DNA of 26,175 nt, from NCBI GenBank assembly GCA_018648945.1, contig JABGQJ010000016.1, positions 1 through 26,175 on the forward strand. Direction: 5' to 3'. Source of the DNA: Victivallales bacterium. Its GTDB lineage: Bacteria; Verrucomicrobiota; Lentisphaeria; Oligosphaerales; Lenti-02. Position numbers and translations under genes: made by a program. The first letter of the stretch is position 1. Each line of letters starts with the position of its first letter. A model generated the notes under the pieces. That model made no database searches. It saw nothing but the letters and a program-made list of their open reading frames with translations, and was not told where the DNA came from. This document shows positions 6,626 to 14,312 of this stretch, one piece after another.

Positions 6626-7906
6626 ATGCCAACAAGCATCATACTCGATACGAACGTTCTTCTCCATGATCCCCAGGCGATTTTCCAGTTTGGCGACGCC
6701 ACGGTGCTGGTGCCGATGGAAGTCATCGAAGAAATCGACCGCTTCAAGCATGACACCACGGAGTCGGGACGCAACTCCCGCAGCGCGGCTCGGTCCCTGG
6801 ATGCATTGCGCCAAGGTGGTTCGCTGGGGGATGGCGTGCCGCTGGAAACGGGTGGTGCGCTGCGGGTGGTGCAGGGGCGGGGGCGGAAGCTGAGCGCGGG
6901 CGACAGTGTGTTGCAGACGGCGCGGGACCTGCGGGAGCGGGGAGAGGATGCGTTGGTGGTGACCAAAAATGTGAATCTGCGCATCAAAGCCGATGCCCTC
7001 GGGATCGAGGCCTGCGACTATGACGAGAACAAGGGCCCCGATGTGGACCAGTACCGGGGGTGGCATGAAATGGATGTGGAGCCCGCCGTGGTCGAAGCGC
7101 TGCGCAACGGCAACGGGGTGCGTCCCGCTAGCATGGAGCTGTTGCCGCACGAATACCTTTTCCTGCACGACGAGGAGGCCCCCAAGCACGCCGTTGCCGC
7201 CAAGGTTGACGCGGAGGGCAAGATGGCCTGGCCACTCCTCGGCAGCACGCGCCAGCTTTGCGGTATTCGCGGGCTGAACATTCAGCAGACCTTCGCCATC
7301 GACGCTCTGTTGGACGATAGCATCCGGCTCATCACCCTGGCAGGCAAGGCGGGCACGGGCAAGACACTGCTGGCGATTGCGGCCGGGCTGCACCAGGTGT
7401 TCTCCGACGACAAGTTCCATCGGCTCACCGTGTTCCGCCCGACCATCGCGGTCAGCCGGGATCTGGGGTATCTGCCGGGTGGCCTAGACGACAAGATGCG
7501 GCCCTGGATGCAGCCGGTGTACGATGCCATTGATCTGATCCGCTTGGAGGATCGCAAGCAACCCGCCCGCATCCTGCCCAACGATGTCCGCGAGTGCGAC
7601 GAGGTGACCGTGGAGCCACTGACCTACATTCGGGGGCGCAGCATCCCGAACCAGTTCATCATTATCGACGAGGCCCAGAACCTGACGCCATTGGAGGTAA
7701 AGACCGCGGTCACTCGGGTCGGGGCGGGCAGCAAGATTGTCGTCACCGGCGATCCGCACCAGATCGACAATCCCTATGTGGATTTCCATTCGAATGGGTT
7801 GATTTCCCTGGTGGACCGCTTCCGCGAGAGTCGTCTTTCGGCTCATATCACGATGGTGAAAGGCGAGCGCAGCGAATTGGCCGAGACGGCGGCGAATCTG
7901 CTCTAG
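6626..7906 (+). CDS. phoH: PhoH-family ATPase with N-terminal PIN domain (PhoH2/YlaK type)
   Basis: The 426-residue protein joins a PIN nuclease fold to a PhoH helicase-like ATPase. The PIN part (about 1-140) opens with SIILDTNVLLHDP (Asp8) and has VPMEVIEEIDRFK (acidic residues 32-38) and VVTKNVNLRIKADALGIEACDY. The PhoH part has a Walker A AGKAGTGKTLL (Lys246, Thr247), the Walker B FIIIDEAQN (Asp348, Glu349), TRVGAGSKIVVTGDPHQIDNPY and a final MVKGERSELAETAANLL. PIN-PhoH proteins studied elsewhere unwind and cleave RNA in an ATP-dependent way, so a role in RNA turnover or stress is plausible; this is family knowledge. AAGGAG at 6612-6617 precedes the ATG by 8 bases. The next gene starts 18 bases after its stop, suggesting co-transcription despite no obvious functional link. 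Confidence 0.93.
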   Translation: MPTSIILDTNVLLHDPQAIFQFGDATVLVPMEVIEEIDRFKHDTTESGRNSRSAARSLDALRQGGSLGDGVPLETGGALRVVQGRGRKLSAGDSVLQTARDLRERGEDALVVTKNVNLRIKADALGIEACDYDENKGPDVDQYRGWHEMDVEPAVVEALRNGNGVRPASMELLPHEYLFLHDEEAPKHAVAAKVDAEGKMAWPLLGSTRQLCGIRGLNIQQTFAIDALLDDSIRLITLAGKAGTGKTLLAIAAGLHQVFSDDKFHRLTVFRPTIAVSRDLGYLPGGLDDKMRPWMQPVYDAIDLIRLEDRKQPARILPNDVRECDEVTVEPLTYIRGRSIPNQFIIIDEAQNLTPLEVKTAVTRVGAGSKIVVTGDPHQIDNPYVDFHSNGLISLVDRFRESRLSAHITMVKGERSELAETAANLL

Positions 7907-7924
7907 CTACTTGAGGACTATGCC

Positions 7925-10900
7925 ATGCGAACGACGTGCATCGGTCTCCTGATTGGCCTGCTATCCGCATCTGCTGCTGAGGTGGTGTTGCACCACTCGT
8001 TCAATGAAGGGGCGGGGAAGGTGGTGCGGGACCGGAGCGGCAACAGCCTGCACGCACGGCGGCTGGGGGGCAGGTACGTCAAGTCGGCGCGTGGGCTGGC
8101 CCTGCGGCTCGATGGGATGGACGACCGGGTGGAATTCCCGGATTTCGGGCTGAAAGGGATGCCGGGGAGCTTCACGCTGTTGGTGCGCTTGCGGGTTGAT
8201 CCCGAGGCTGGGAAGGGCACCACGCGACTGATCTTCGGGGACGTTGCGAGCCTGTCCGTGCAGCGGAACTTCAACCTGAAGCTGGACCTCCACAACCGCA
8301 TCCACGCGGAGTGGGGCAACGGCGAGAGCTACATTCATGTGCACGCCCCGGCTGTTTCTCTCGCGGGCGGCTGGCATACGTTGGCTGTGGTCGGGGATGC
8401 GGAGCGGAAGCTGGCATTGCTCTTCGTGGATGGCAAGGAGGTGGGGCGCGCCGAGATGGCGTATGGCCCGAAGCTGGTGCTGGGAGCGTCTCGGTTCCGG
8501 TCTGGCTACTGGTCGCCGGGGAATGCGTTCGGGGGGGAACTGGATGATCTGAAGGTATACGATGGCGCGCTCACCGAAGAGGAGATTGGGGTGATGAACA
8601 GGAAGGTGGCGACCGCCGACCTGAAGATCGACAGCCAGCTCGAGGAGAAGGTGTTGCCCAAGGTGGGCATGGGGCAAATCACGAGTCGCCAGGGGCTCGT
8701 GGCCAACTACACGTTCGCTGCGGGAACGGGGGCGCGATTGGTGGACCACAGTGGTCGCGGCAACCATGGCGAGATCCACGGGGCGGTCTGGGTGGACAGT
8801 CCCTGGGGCAAGGCGCTGCGCTTCGACGGCAAGGACGACTACGTGGATCTGGGGCAGCCCGACGACTTCTGGTTCGACGACAGCCTGACCATCGAGATGT
8901 GGGTCAAGACGATTCGCCCCGATCCGCCGCGCGGGCATCCCCTGCTGATCGGTTCCTCGGCGGAGGATCTGGCGGTGGAACGGCACTTCAACATGAGGCT
9001 GGATCACACGGGCTTCCTGCGCTTCGAGTGGGGGGATACGAGCCGTTGCCGCGAGGTGCTGACCGATCCGTGGTTTCTGGATGGGGAGTGGCGGCATGTG
9101 GCTGCGGTCTTCGCCGCCAACCGGGCTCTGTTCATCTATGTGAACGGCACCTGCGTGGAGGCCCGGCGCGTGGCGTTGCCGCTGGCCCGCACGCGCGGGG
9201 ACAGCATCCATATCGGCGGCTGGGACCACGGCTACCTGCAGGGGGATGTCGCTGGCGTGCGGGTTCACAGCCGGGCACTGGCCGGGACCGAGGTCCAGGC
9301 CAGCGCGGGCTTTGCCCGGCAGAAGCGCCGACCAGTGCTGAAGCTGGCGGGCCACTACAGCTACCAGCAGCAGGTGTTCGTGGCGGAGGCGCTGTGGAGC
9401 GTGGCGGACCAGGCAGTGGCCGAGGCGGAATTCCAGGTGCTCGACGCGGCGCGCAAGCGGGTGCTGGGCAGTTCCCGGCTGGCGGGCGTGGAGCTGGCGA
9501 AGGCGTTGCGGGAATGCAGCACCCGCGTCGTGATCCCCGGCAAGGGGAGCGGGGAAGGCGACCACCACCTGCGGCTGACCCTGCGGGACGGCGACGGAGG
9601 AACCGTGCTCTCAACCGAAGCGCCGATTCCGTATGTGGCACCGCCGGACTGGCTGACGAGCCGAGCGGGAACGGAGGACGTCGTGTTGCCACCCTACACG
9701 CCCTGCCGCCTTGCGGTCGATGGCGAGGAGAAGGTGGTATCGGTCTGGGGGCGGAACTACCGATTCGGCAAGGGCACTGTCCTGGCCGGAGCCGAGAGTG
9801 GAGGCGTGCCCTTGCTGCGCGGCCCAGTGGAACTGGTTGCCGAAGCCGGGGGCAGGGCGGTTCACTGGCAGTCGGATTCGCCGGTCGTGACGAAGCAGAA
9901 GCCCACAGGGGTGAACCTGCGGGCGCAGTGGTCGGGAGCAGGGCTGCGCACGGACCTGGTGACGATGGTGGAGTACGATGGCTTCATCCGGTTCGACTGC
10001 AGGATTGAGGCAACGGCGGCTACCCGGTTGGGGCGACTGGAGTTGCGCATTCCCTTGACGGCCAAGCACGCGCGCCTGCTGCACGCGTGGCCGATGGATC
10101 GGGGCGGCTTCTCGGGGGCTCTGGAGGCGAACTGGGCGGCTTCTTTCCGACCGGTTGTGTGGATTGGGAATGAGGAGCGGGGGCTGAGCTGGGTGTGCGA
10201 ATCGGAACGGGATTGGTTCCCGGCAGACCGCGAGCGGGCGATGGAGGTCGTGTTCGTGGAAGGGAAGCCGACCCTGGTCTGCCATCTTGTGGGGCAGAAG
10301 CGGCAACTGCGGGTGGGGGACACTCTTCTCTACACCTTCGGTCTACAGGCTACACCCGTGCGCCCGATGGCGCGGACATTCTGGGATATGCGGGTGCATC
10401 GCAGCACGCCGTATGCGAACGAGTACCAGTGGCCACGCCTGCAGGTGGACGGGAAGCCGAAGCTCGATCATCTGGCGGACAGCGGGGCGCGAGCCCTGCT
10501 AGTCTGGCGCTGGTGGGACGTGTTCGGGCATCCGCTGCCGTTCGGGCACGAGAAGCGGTTCCCTGATCTGGTGAAGGCATGCCACAAAGCGGGCATCCAG
10601 GTGGTGCCCTACGCCATCGGCTTCCTGCTCTCCGATGCCATGCCCGAGTACCGGACGTTCCGGGCGGACATGCTGGTGGAGCCGGAGAAGCCGTTTGTGG
10701 GAGTGAACCGGTTGCCGGGGTTGCCGCCGCAGATTGCCTACTTCGTCTGCCCAAACAGCAGCTGGCGCGACTTCGTGACGGCGAAGACGGCGGAATGCAT
10801 GGACCGCTACGACACGGACGGGGTGTACCTGGACACCACCGTGCGTCCCGAGCCGTGTACCAACCAACTGCACGGGTGCGGTTGGGAACGACCGGACGGT

Positions 10901-11602
10901 TCGGTTGCCCCGACCTATCCCGTGCTCGCGATTCGGGACATGATGAAGCGGCTCTACACGATCGTCCTCACCCGCAAGCCGAAGGGATTCGTGGACGCGC
11001 ATGTCTACGACTGCCTGAATGTACCGGCTCTGGCCTTCGCGACCGGGAGCTGGAACGGGGAGCAACTGCAGAGTCAGAAGCGCAAGTTGGCTTCACTGCC
11101 GCTGGATCGCTTCCGCACCGAGTTCATGGGGCACAATATCGGCGTGCCGGCAGACCTGCTCTACTACAAGCTGCGGGACTACGAGGCATCGACGGCCCTG
11201 GCCATTCTGCACGATGTGCCCGTGCGGTGCGAGAAGGATGCGGACATGGCGGCGCTGGCCGTACTCTATCGGGCGCGGGACGAGTTCGGCTGCAAGCAGG
11301 CGCAGTTCCATGGCTACTGGGAGGAGGGCACCGCCATCGCGGCCGCCACAGAGGGCTGCTGGACCAGCTACTGGCAGCATCCGCAGAATGGCCTGCTCGT
11401 CGCCGTCGCGAACACCGGGCTGGCGAAGCAGGCAGTCAAGGTCCGCGTGGACTGGGGGAGGCTGGGTGTGCCCCCTCAGTCTGTAGGCACGGAAGTGCGC
11501 GGCGGGAGCGTGGTGAAGGTGATGGCGAACGGTTTCGCGCTGTCGCTCAAACCGCAGTCCTGGGGCCTGGTCTGGTTGCGGCGAGCGGGTGAGGGCGAGT
11601 AG
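7925..11602 (+). CDS. Large secreted protein: two LamG domains plus DUF6067/GH123-like C-terminal region
   Basis: The start at 7925 has TGAGGA about 10 bases upstream and opens a signal peptide (MRTTCIGLLIGLLSASAAEV). Residues about 20-222 and 258-452 are two concanavalin-like LamG domains; each starts with the Y/H-x-F-x-x-G-x-G...D-x-SG-x-x-x-H/N-G pattern (HHSFNEGAGKVVRDRSGNS; NYTFAAGTGARLVDHSGRGNHG) and ends with DDLKVYDGAL or AGVRVHSRAL. A beta-rich middle follows (about 465-830). The last about 380 residues resemble the DUF6067/GH123-like TIM-barrel: WRWWDVFGHPLPF, DTDGVYLDTTVRPEPCTN (Asp963, 965, 970), HGCGWERPDGS and SWNGEQL (Glu1046). Acidic residues there are candidate catalysts. It is likely a secreted carbohydrate-active enzyme; the glycan is unknown. 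Family naming is from memory of motifs, not a search. Confidence 0.85.
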   Translation: MRTTCIGLLIGLLSASAAEVVLHHSFNEGAGKVVRDRSGNSLHARRLGGRYVKSARGLALRLDGMDDRVEFPDFGLKGMPGSFTLLVRLRVDPEAGKGTTRLIFGDVASLSVQRNFNLKLDLHNRIHAEWGNGESYIHVHAPAVSLAGGWHTLAVVGDAERKLALLFVDGKEVGRAEMAYGPKLVLGASRFRSGYWSPGNAFGGELDDLKVYDGALTEEEIGVMNRKVATADLKIDSQLEEKVLPKVGMGQITSRQGLVANYTFAAGTGARLVDHSGRGNHGEIHGAVWVDSPWGKALRFDGKDDYVDLGQPDDFWFDDSLTIEMWVKTIRPDPPRGHPLLIGSSAEDLAVERHFNMRLDHTGFLRFEWGDTSRCREVLTDPWFLDGEWRHVAAVFAANRALFIYVNGTCVEARRVALPLARTRGDSIHIGGWDHGYLQGDVAGVRVHSRALAGTEVQASAGFARQKRRPVLKLAGHYSYQQQVFVAEALWSVADQAVAEAEFQVLDAARKRVLGSSRLAGVELAKALRECSTRVVIPGKGSGEGDHHLRLTLRDGDGGTVLSTEAPIPYVAPPDWLTSRAGTEDVVLPPYTPCRLAVDGEEKVVSVWGRNYRFGKGTVLAGAESGGVPLLRGPVELVAEAGGRAVHWQSDSPVVTKQKPTGVNLRAQWSGAGLRTDLVTMVEYDGFIRFDCRIEATAATRLGRLELRIPLTAKHARLLHAWPMDRGGFSGALEANWAASFRPVVWIGNEERGLSWVCESERDWFPADRERAMEVVFVEGKPTLVCHLVGQKRQLRVGDTLLYTFGLQATPVRPMARTFWDMRVHRSTPYANEYQWPRLQVDGKPKLDHLADSGARALLVWRWWDVFGHPLPFGHEKRFPDLVKACHKAGIQVVPYAIGFLLSDAMPEYRTFRADMLVEPEKPFVGVNRLPGLPPQIAYFVCPNSSWRDFVTAKTAECMDRYDTDGVYLDTTVRPEPCTNQLHGCGWERPDGSVAPTYPVLAIRDMMKRLYTIVLTRKPKGFVDAHVYDCLNVPALAFATGSWNGEQLQSQKRKLASLPLDRFRTEFMGHNIGVPADLLYYKLRDYEASTALAILHDVPVRCEKDADMAALAVLYRARDEFGCKQAQFHGYWEEGTAIAAATEGCWTSYWQHPQNGLLVAVANTGLAKQAVKVRVDWGRLGVPPQSVGTEVRGGSVVKVMANGFALSLKPQSWGLVWLRRAGEGE

Positions 11603-11652
11603 TAGGAGAGGATTTCCCGCCGCCAGTTGCGCGAGGCGCGGGGAGATCCTAC
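11602..11652 (+). other. Imperfect hairpin between the LamG gene and the second aminotransferase gene
   Basis: GTAGGA (11602-11607) pairs with TCCTAC (11647-11652), and inside it CCCGC (11616-11620) pairs with GCGGG (11638-11642). No T-run follows, so it is not a usual terminator. It could affect transcript processing between the two genes or be chance in GC-rich DNA. Confidence 0.25.
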
Positions 11653-11723
11653 AGTGTCTCGGAGCAGGTTTCCCCGGTACGTGTACTCTATCCCCCCATA
11701 TGAGCGACAATCGGAGAGCGACC

Positions 11724-13007
11724 ATGAAGGAACTGGCGATTCTCGGCGGACCCCGGACGGTGCCTGCGGGCACGATGCAGACTTGGCCTCCCCTTACGCA
11801 GGAGGATCGAGACGCGGTCATGGCCGTGTTCGACTCCAACATCCTGCATGGGACCTCCGCACCGAACGCGGTAGCTCTGCAGGAGGAGTTTGCTGATTTC
11901 CTGGGGGTGAAGCACTGCTTGGTCACCAATAGTGGTACTTCGGCCTTGCATATGGCCATTGCCGCCCTGGGCATTGGGCCCGGGGACGAGGTGATTCTGC
12001 CGGCCTTCACGTATTGGTCCTCGGCGGCGGCGGTGTTGCACCACAACGCGATTCCCATCTTCGTGGATATCGATCCGATCTCCTTCAGTCTCGACCCGGA
12101 CAAGATCGAGGCGGCGATCACGGACCGCACCAAAGCCATTATGCCTGTGCACATCCACGGCATGCCGACGGATATGGATGCGATCATGGCGGTGGCCCGG
12201 AAGCACAAGCTCCTGGTCGTTGGCGATGCCTGTCAAGCCCACGGCGCGGCAGTGAACGGCCGCAAGGTGGGGACCATCGAGGACACCTGTGGCTTCAGCA
12301 CGAACCGCTCGAAGAATCTTTCCAGCGGCGAAGGCGGCTTCTTCGTGACCAACAACGAGGACGCCTACCGGGTGGCGGACAAGCTGCGTCAGTTCGGCGA
12401 GGTGGTCGTCCACGGGGAAGACCGCGAGTACAATGCGTATGGACTGGGCTGGATGTATCGGCAGCACGAGTTCGTGAATGCGCTCTGCCGCTCCCAGCTC
12501 AAGCATTTGCCCGAGAACAATGCCACGCGGCAGAAGTTCGCCCACTTCCTGACCGATTCGCTGGCGAGCATTCCCGGGCTGAGGGGGCCGACGACTCCGG
12601 CCGGGCGCGAGCCCGTCTACTTCAGCTACATCGTGAAGTTCCTGCCCGAGGAACTGGGCCTGGATTTGCCGGTGCCCGTGTTCAAGGCGGCCGTGCAGAA
12701 AATGCTGGCAGCCGAAGGTGTCTCGATGGGGCAGTGGCAGCGGGTGCCCGTTCCTGCCCAGTCCGTCTTCCAGGACATGCAGGGATACGGCAAGGGCTGC
12801 CCTTGGACCTGCGGGTTCTACGGGAAGCAGATTCAGTATCGCGGCGAGGACTTCCCGGAGACGATCAAATTCATCGCCGAACACTCGTACCTGGCCGGCG
12901 TCTACCCACCAAACACGATGGCACTTATGGAACTCTACGTCGAAGGGTTCCGGAAGGTCATGGGAAGGCCCGAGGAGATCGCCAAGCTTGCCGAACAGAG
13001 CGTGTAG
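11724..13007 (+). CDS. DegT/DnrJ/EryC1/StrS family PLP-dependent aminotransferase (copy 2)
   Basis: Two in-frame starts are close: 11700 has no ribosome site, while 11724 has GGAGAG 5 bases upstream and yields MKELAILGGPRTVPAG, the same beginning as copy 1, so 11724 is used (427 residues). Motifs: LVTNSGTSALHMAI, GDEVILPAFTYWSSAAAV, IFVDIDPISFSLDP, VVGDACQAHGAAVNGRKVGTIEDTCGFS and the Schiff-base lysine in TNRSKNLSSGEGGFFVTNN. MYRQHEFVNALCRSQLK is the usual DegT helix that follows. It transfers an amino group to a keto-sugar or keto-cyclitol; substrate unknown. It is clearly diverged from copy 1, so not a recent duplication. The upstream gene ends 121 bases before it; no sugar dehydrogenase or glycosyltransferase that would complete an amino-sugar pathway is in the window. 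Confidence 0.9.
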   Translation: MKELAILGGPRTVPAGTMQTWPPLTQEDRDAVMAVFDSNILHGTSAPNAVALQEEFADFLGVKHCLVTNSGTSALHMAIAALGIGPGDEVILPAFTYWSSAAAVLHHNAIPIFVDIDPISFSLDPDKIEAAITDRTKAIMPVHIHGMPTDMDAIMAVARKHKLLVVGDACQAHGAAVNGRKVGTIEDTCGFSTNRSKNLSSGEGGFFVTNNEDAYRVADKLRQFGEVVVHGEDREYNAYGLGWMYRQHEFVNALCRSQLKHLPENNATRQKFAHFLTDSLASIPGLRGPTTPAGREPVYFSYIVKFLPEELGLDLPVPVFKAAVQKMLAAEGVSMGQWQRVPVPAQSVFQDMQGYGKGCPWTCGFYGKQIQYRGEDFPETIKFIAEHSYLAGVYPPNTMALMELYVEGFRKVMGRPEEIAKLAEQSV

Positions 13008-13064
13008 CGCATCCTGCCACAGAGGCCGTGGCCGAACGGTATCGCTTTTGTCTGCCATGCACCG

Positions 13065-13093
13065 TTGTACGTTTTCCCAACACGTGGTATGTT
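13065..13093 (+). promoter_or_regulatory. Candidate promoter for the unrecognised secreted protein gene
   Basis: TTGTAC (13065-13070) and TATGTT (13088-13093) are separated by 17 bases, giving a leader of about 135 bases before the ATG at 13237. Just downstream, CACAA and TTGTG (13099-13116) could form a small 5' hairpin. The matches are three and four of six, so moderate. Apart from these and the ribosome site I see nothing else in the 229-base gap 13008-13236. Confidence 0.35.
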
Positions 13094-13236
13094 ACGGTCA
13101 CAACAGGGCTTTTGTGTAGCATGAGAGCAAATCCCCTTTCCTACCCCGCTTCGTATCCCACTTCAGTAATCCGGCGCGTGAACCCCGTGTAACGTCCGTC
13201 GAAAGGGCGCCCGCCAACTTCAGGAGGTTAAGGAAC

Positions 13237-14208
13237 ATGAGCACACGTCTACTGCAGGGCTTCTCCCGGTGGTTTCTTGGTGTCTGCCTTGTGATTGGCA
13301 CCGTCTTTGCTGGCTCGGAGCTGCGCGCTGCTGGCGATGCCGCCTTTGCTGGCGGCGAATATGCATTCGTGCGGACCCTGCGTGCGACGATGCAGAAGGG
13401 CAAGTGGCGTGATGCCAAGACTTTGGCTGGACGGCTTGCGATTTGGCGCAGCGACATCAATCAGTATAAGCCTGGCCAGAGCCCGATTTCGGATCGCTAC
13501 ATCCTCACTGCCTACGCTGGCGTCGTGGATCTCCGCCACTTCCTCTACACGGCCAACAAGGTGCTCAGCAAGAGTGAAGACGGGCAGTTCTGGAAGGGGA
13601 TCAAGGTCCCCATGGAGGCGCGCTACGCCAAGCGGCCGTGGCGGAACCCCTTTGGTCGTGGCCTCAAGGCAATTGAGTACCACATTCAACTGGCGCTGTA
13701 CGATACCTACTGCATTGAGCGCGGCCGCGAGTACGAGCTGGCGACGGTCATCGAGCAGCCCGAGGTGCTGAAGGGACTGATTGGTGGACAGTACTGGCAG
13801 TGCACTCCGGAGGATCTCCCCAGCAGTGCCTTGGGGGCGGAGTTCGGTCGGCGTCTGCTGCGTGTTGGCGACCCTCTGGCAGTGAATATCGAGGTCGAGA
13901 TCTGCCGCTTCCTTGCTCCCTTTAAGCCTGCGCCGGACACGCTTCGGAACGAGATCTCCCACAGTGAAGCCGTTTTCGGCGTGCCGGATACCGCCGTGGC
14001 CAAGATCCCGCCTGAGAAGCTTGTGCACTTCTCGGCTGTACCTATCGTCTTCACCAAGCTGCTCAACGAGAAGGCCGCGAAGCTGAAGATGGGGACCTTC
14101 TGCAAGAACGTGAAGGACGGCAAGGCCGGACTGGCCAAGGCCGGGTATGAAGCGGCCAAGATCGCTGGCGGCAAGGAACTGAAGATCCGGCCTGTCAAGA
14201 AGGACTAG
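13237..14208 (+). CDS. Secreted or periplasmic protein of unknown function
   Basis: An ideal ribosome site, AGGAGG (13222-13227), lies 9 bases before the ATG, the best in the window. The 323-residue product has a signal peptide: MSTRLLQGFSRW, then FLGVCLVIGTVFAGSELRAA, with likely cleavage after RAA. The mature protein is basic, without further membrane segments, mixed helical, with YAFVRTLRATMQKGKWRDAKTLAGRL, KAIEYHIQLALYDTYCIERGREYELATVIE and a lysine-rich end (KLKMGTFCKNVKDGKAGLAKAG, then ELKIRPVKKD). Three to four Cys could pair outside the cytoplasm. I do not recognise a family. Its own promoter candidate, strong ribosome site and strong terminator suggest an abundantly made, monocistronic product, perhaps a structural envelope protein; this is inference. 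Confidence 0.8.
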   Translation: MSTRLLQGFSRWFLGVCLVIGTVFAGSELRAAGDAAFAGGEYAFVRTLRATMQKGKWRDAKTLAGRLAIWRSDINQYKPGQSPISDRYILTAYAGVVDLRHFLYTANKVLSKSEDGQFWKGIKVPMEARYAKRPWRNPFGRGLKAIEYHIQLALYDTYCIERGREYELATVIEQPEVLKGLIGGQYWQCTPEDLPSSALGAEFGRRLLRVGDPLAVNIEVEICRFLAPFKPAPDTLRNEISHSEAVFGVPDTAVAKIPPEKLVHFSAVPIVFTKLLNEKAAKLKMGTFCKNVKDGKAGLAKAGYEAAKIAGGKELKIRPVKKD

Positions 14209-14233
14209 ACGCTGCCCAGGCACCGGGAACACG

Positions 14234-14258
14234 GTGCTGGGGATCAGCAATGCAGCAC
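14234..14258 (+). other. Small inverted repeat ahead of the terminator and uvrB
   Basis: GTGCTG (14234-14239) is inverted as CAGCAC (14253-14258) with a 13-base spacer. A second partial copy, CAGCA (14245-14249), could pair with the same arm, so two alternative hairpins are possible. It may be an operator for uvrB or part of the transcript end. No classical LexA box (CTGT-N8-ACAG or GAAC-N4-GTTC) is visible upstream of uvrB. Confidence 0.25.
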
Positions 14259-14263
14259 TTACA

Positions 14264-14297
14264 GGGGGCCGACATCAGTCGGCCCCCTTCCCTTTCC
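14264..14297 (+). terminator. Intrinsic terminator between the secreted protein gene and uvrB
   Basis: GGGGGCCGAC (14264-14273), loop ATCA, GTCGGCCCCC (14278-14287), then TTCCCTTTCC. The stem is a perfect 10 bp with a tetraloop and a pyrimidine-rich tail. It ends about 25 bases before the uvrB ATG at 14313, so uvrB either depends on readthrough or on a promoter that overlaps this structure. Confidence 0.8.
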
Positions 14298-14312
14298 AGG
14301 GAAGGATGGACC

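Noticed and set aside
7961..9568. Minus-strand open frame opposite the LamG gene
   Set aside because: His/Arg/Pro-rich mirror frame; the LamG pattern on the plus strand is clear in two copies.
11700..11723. Start of the second aminotransferase at 11700
   Set aside because: No ribosome site upstream; 11724 has GGAGAG at good spacing and matches the paralogue's N-terminus.
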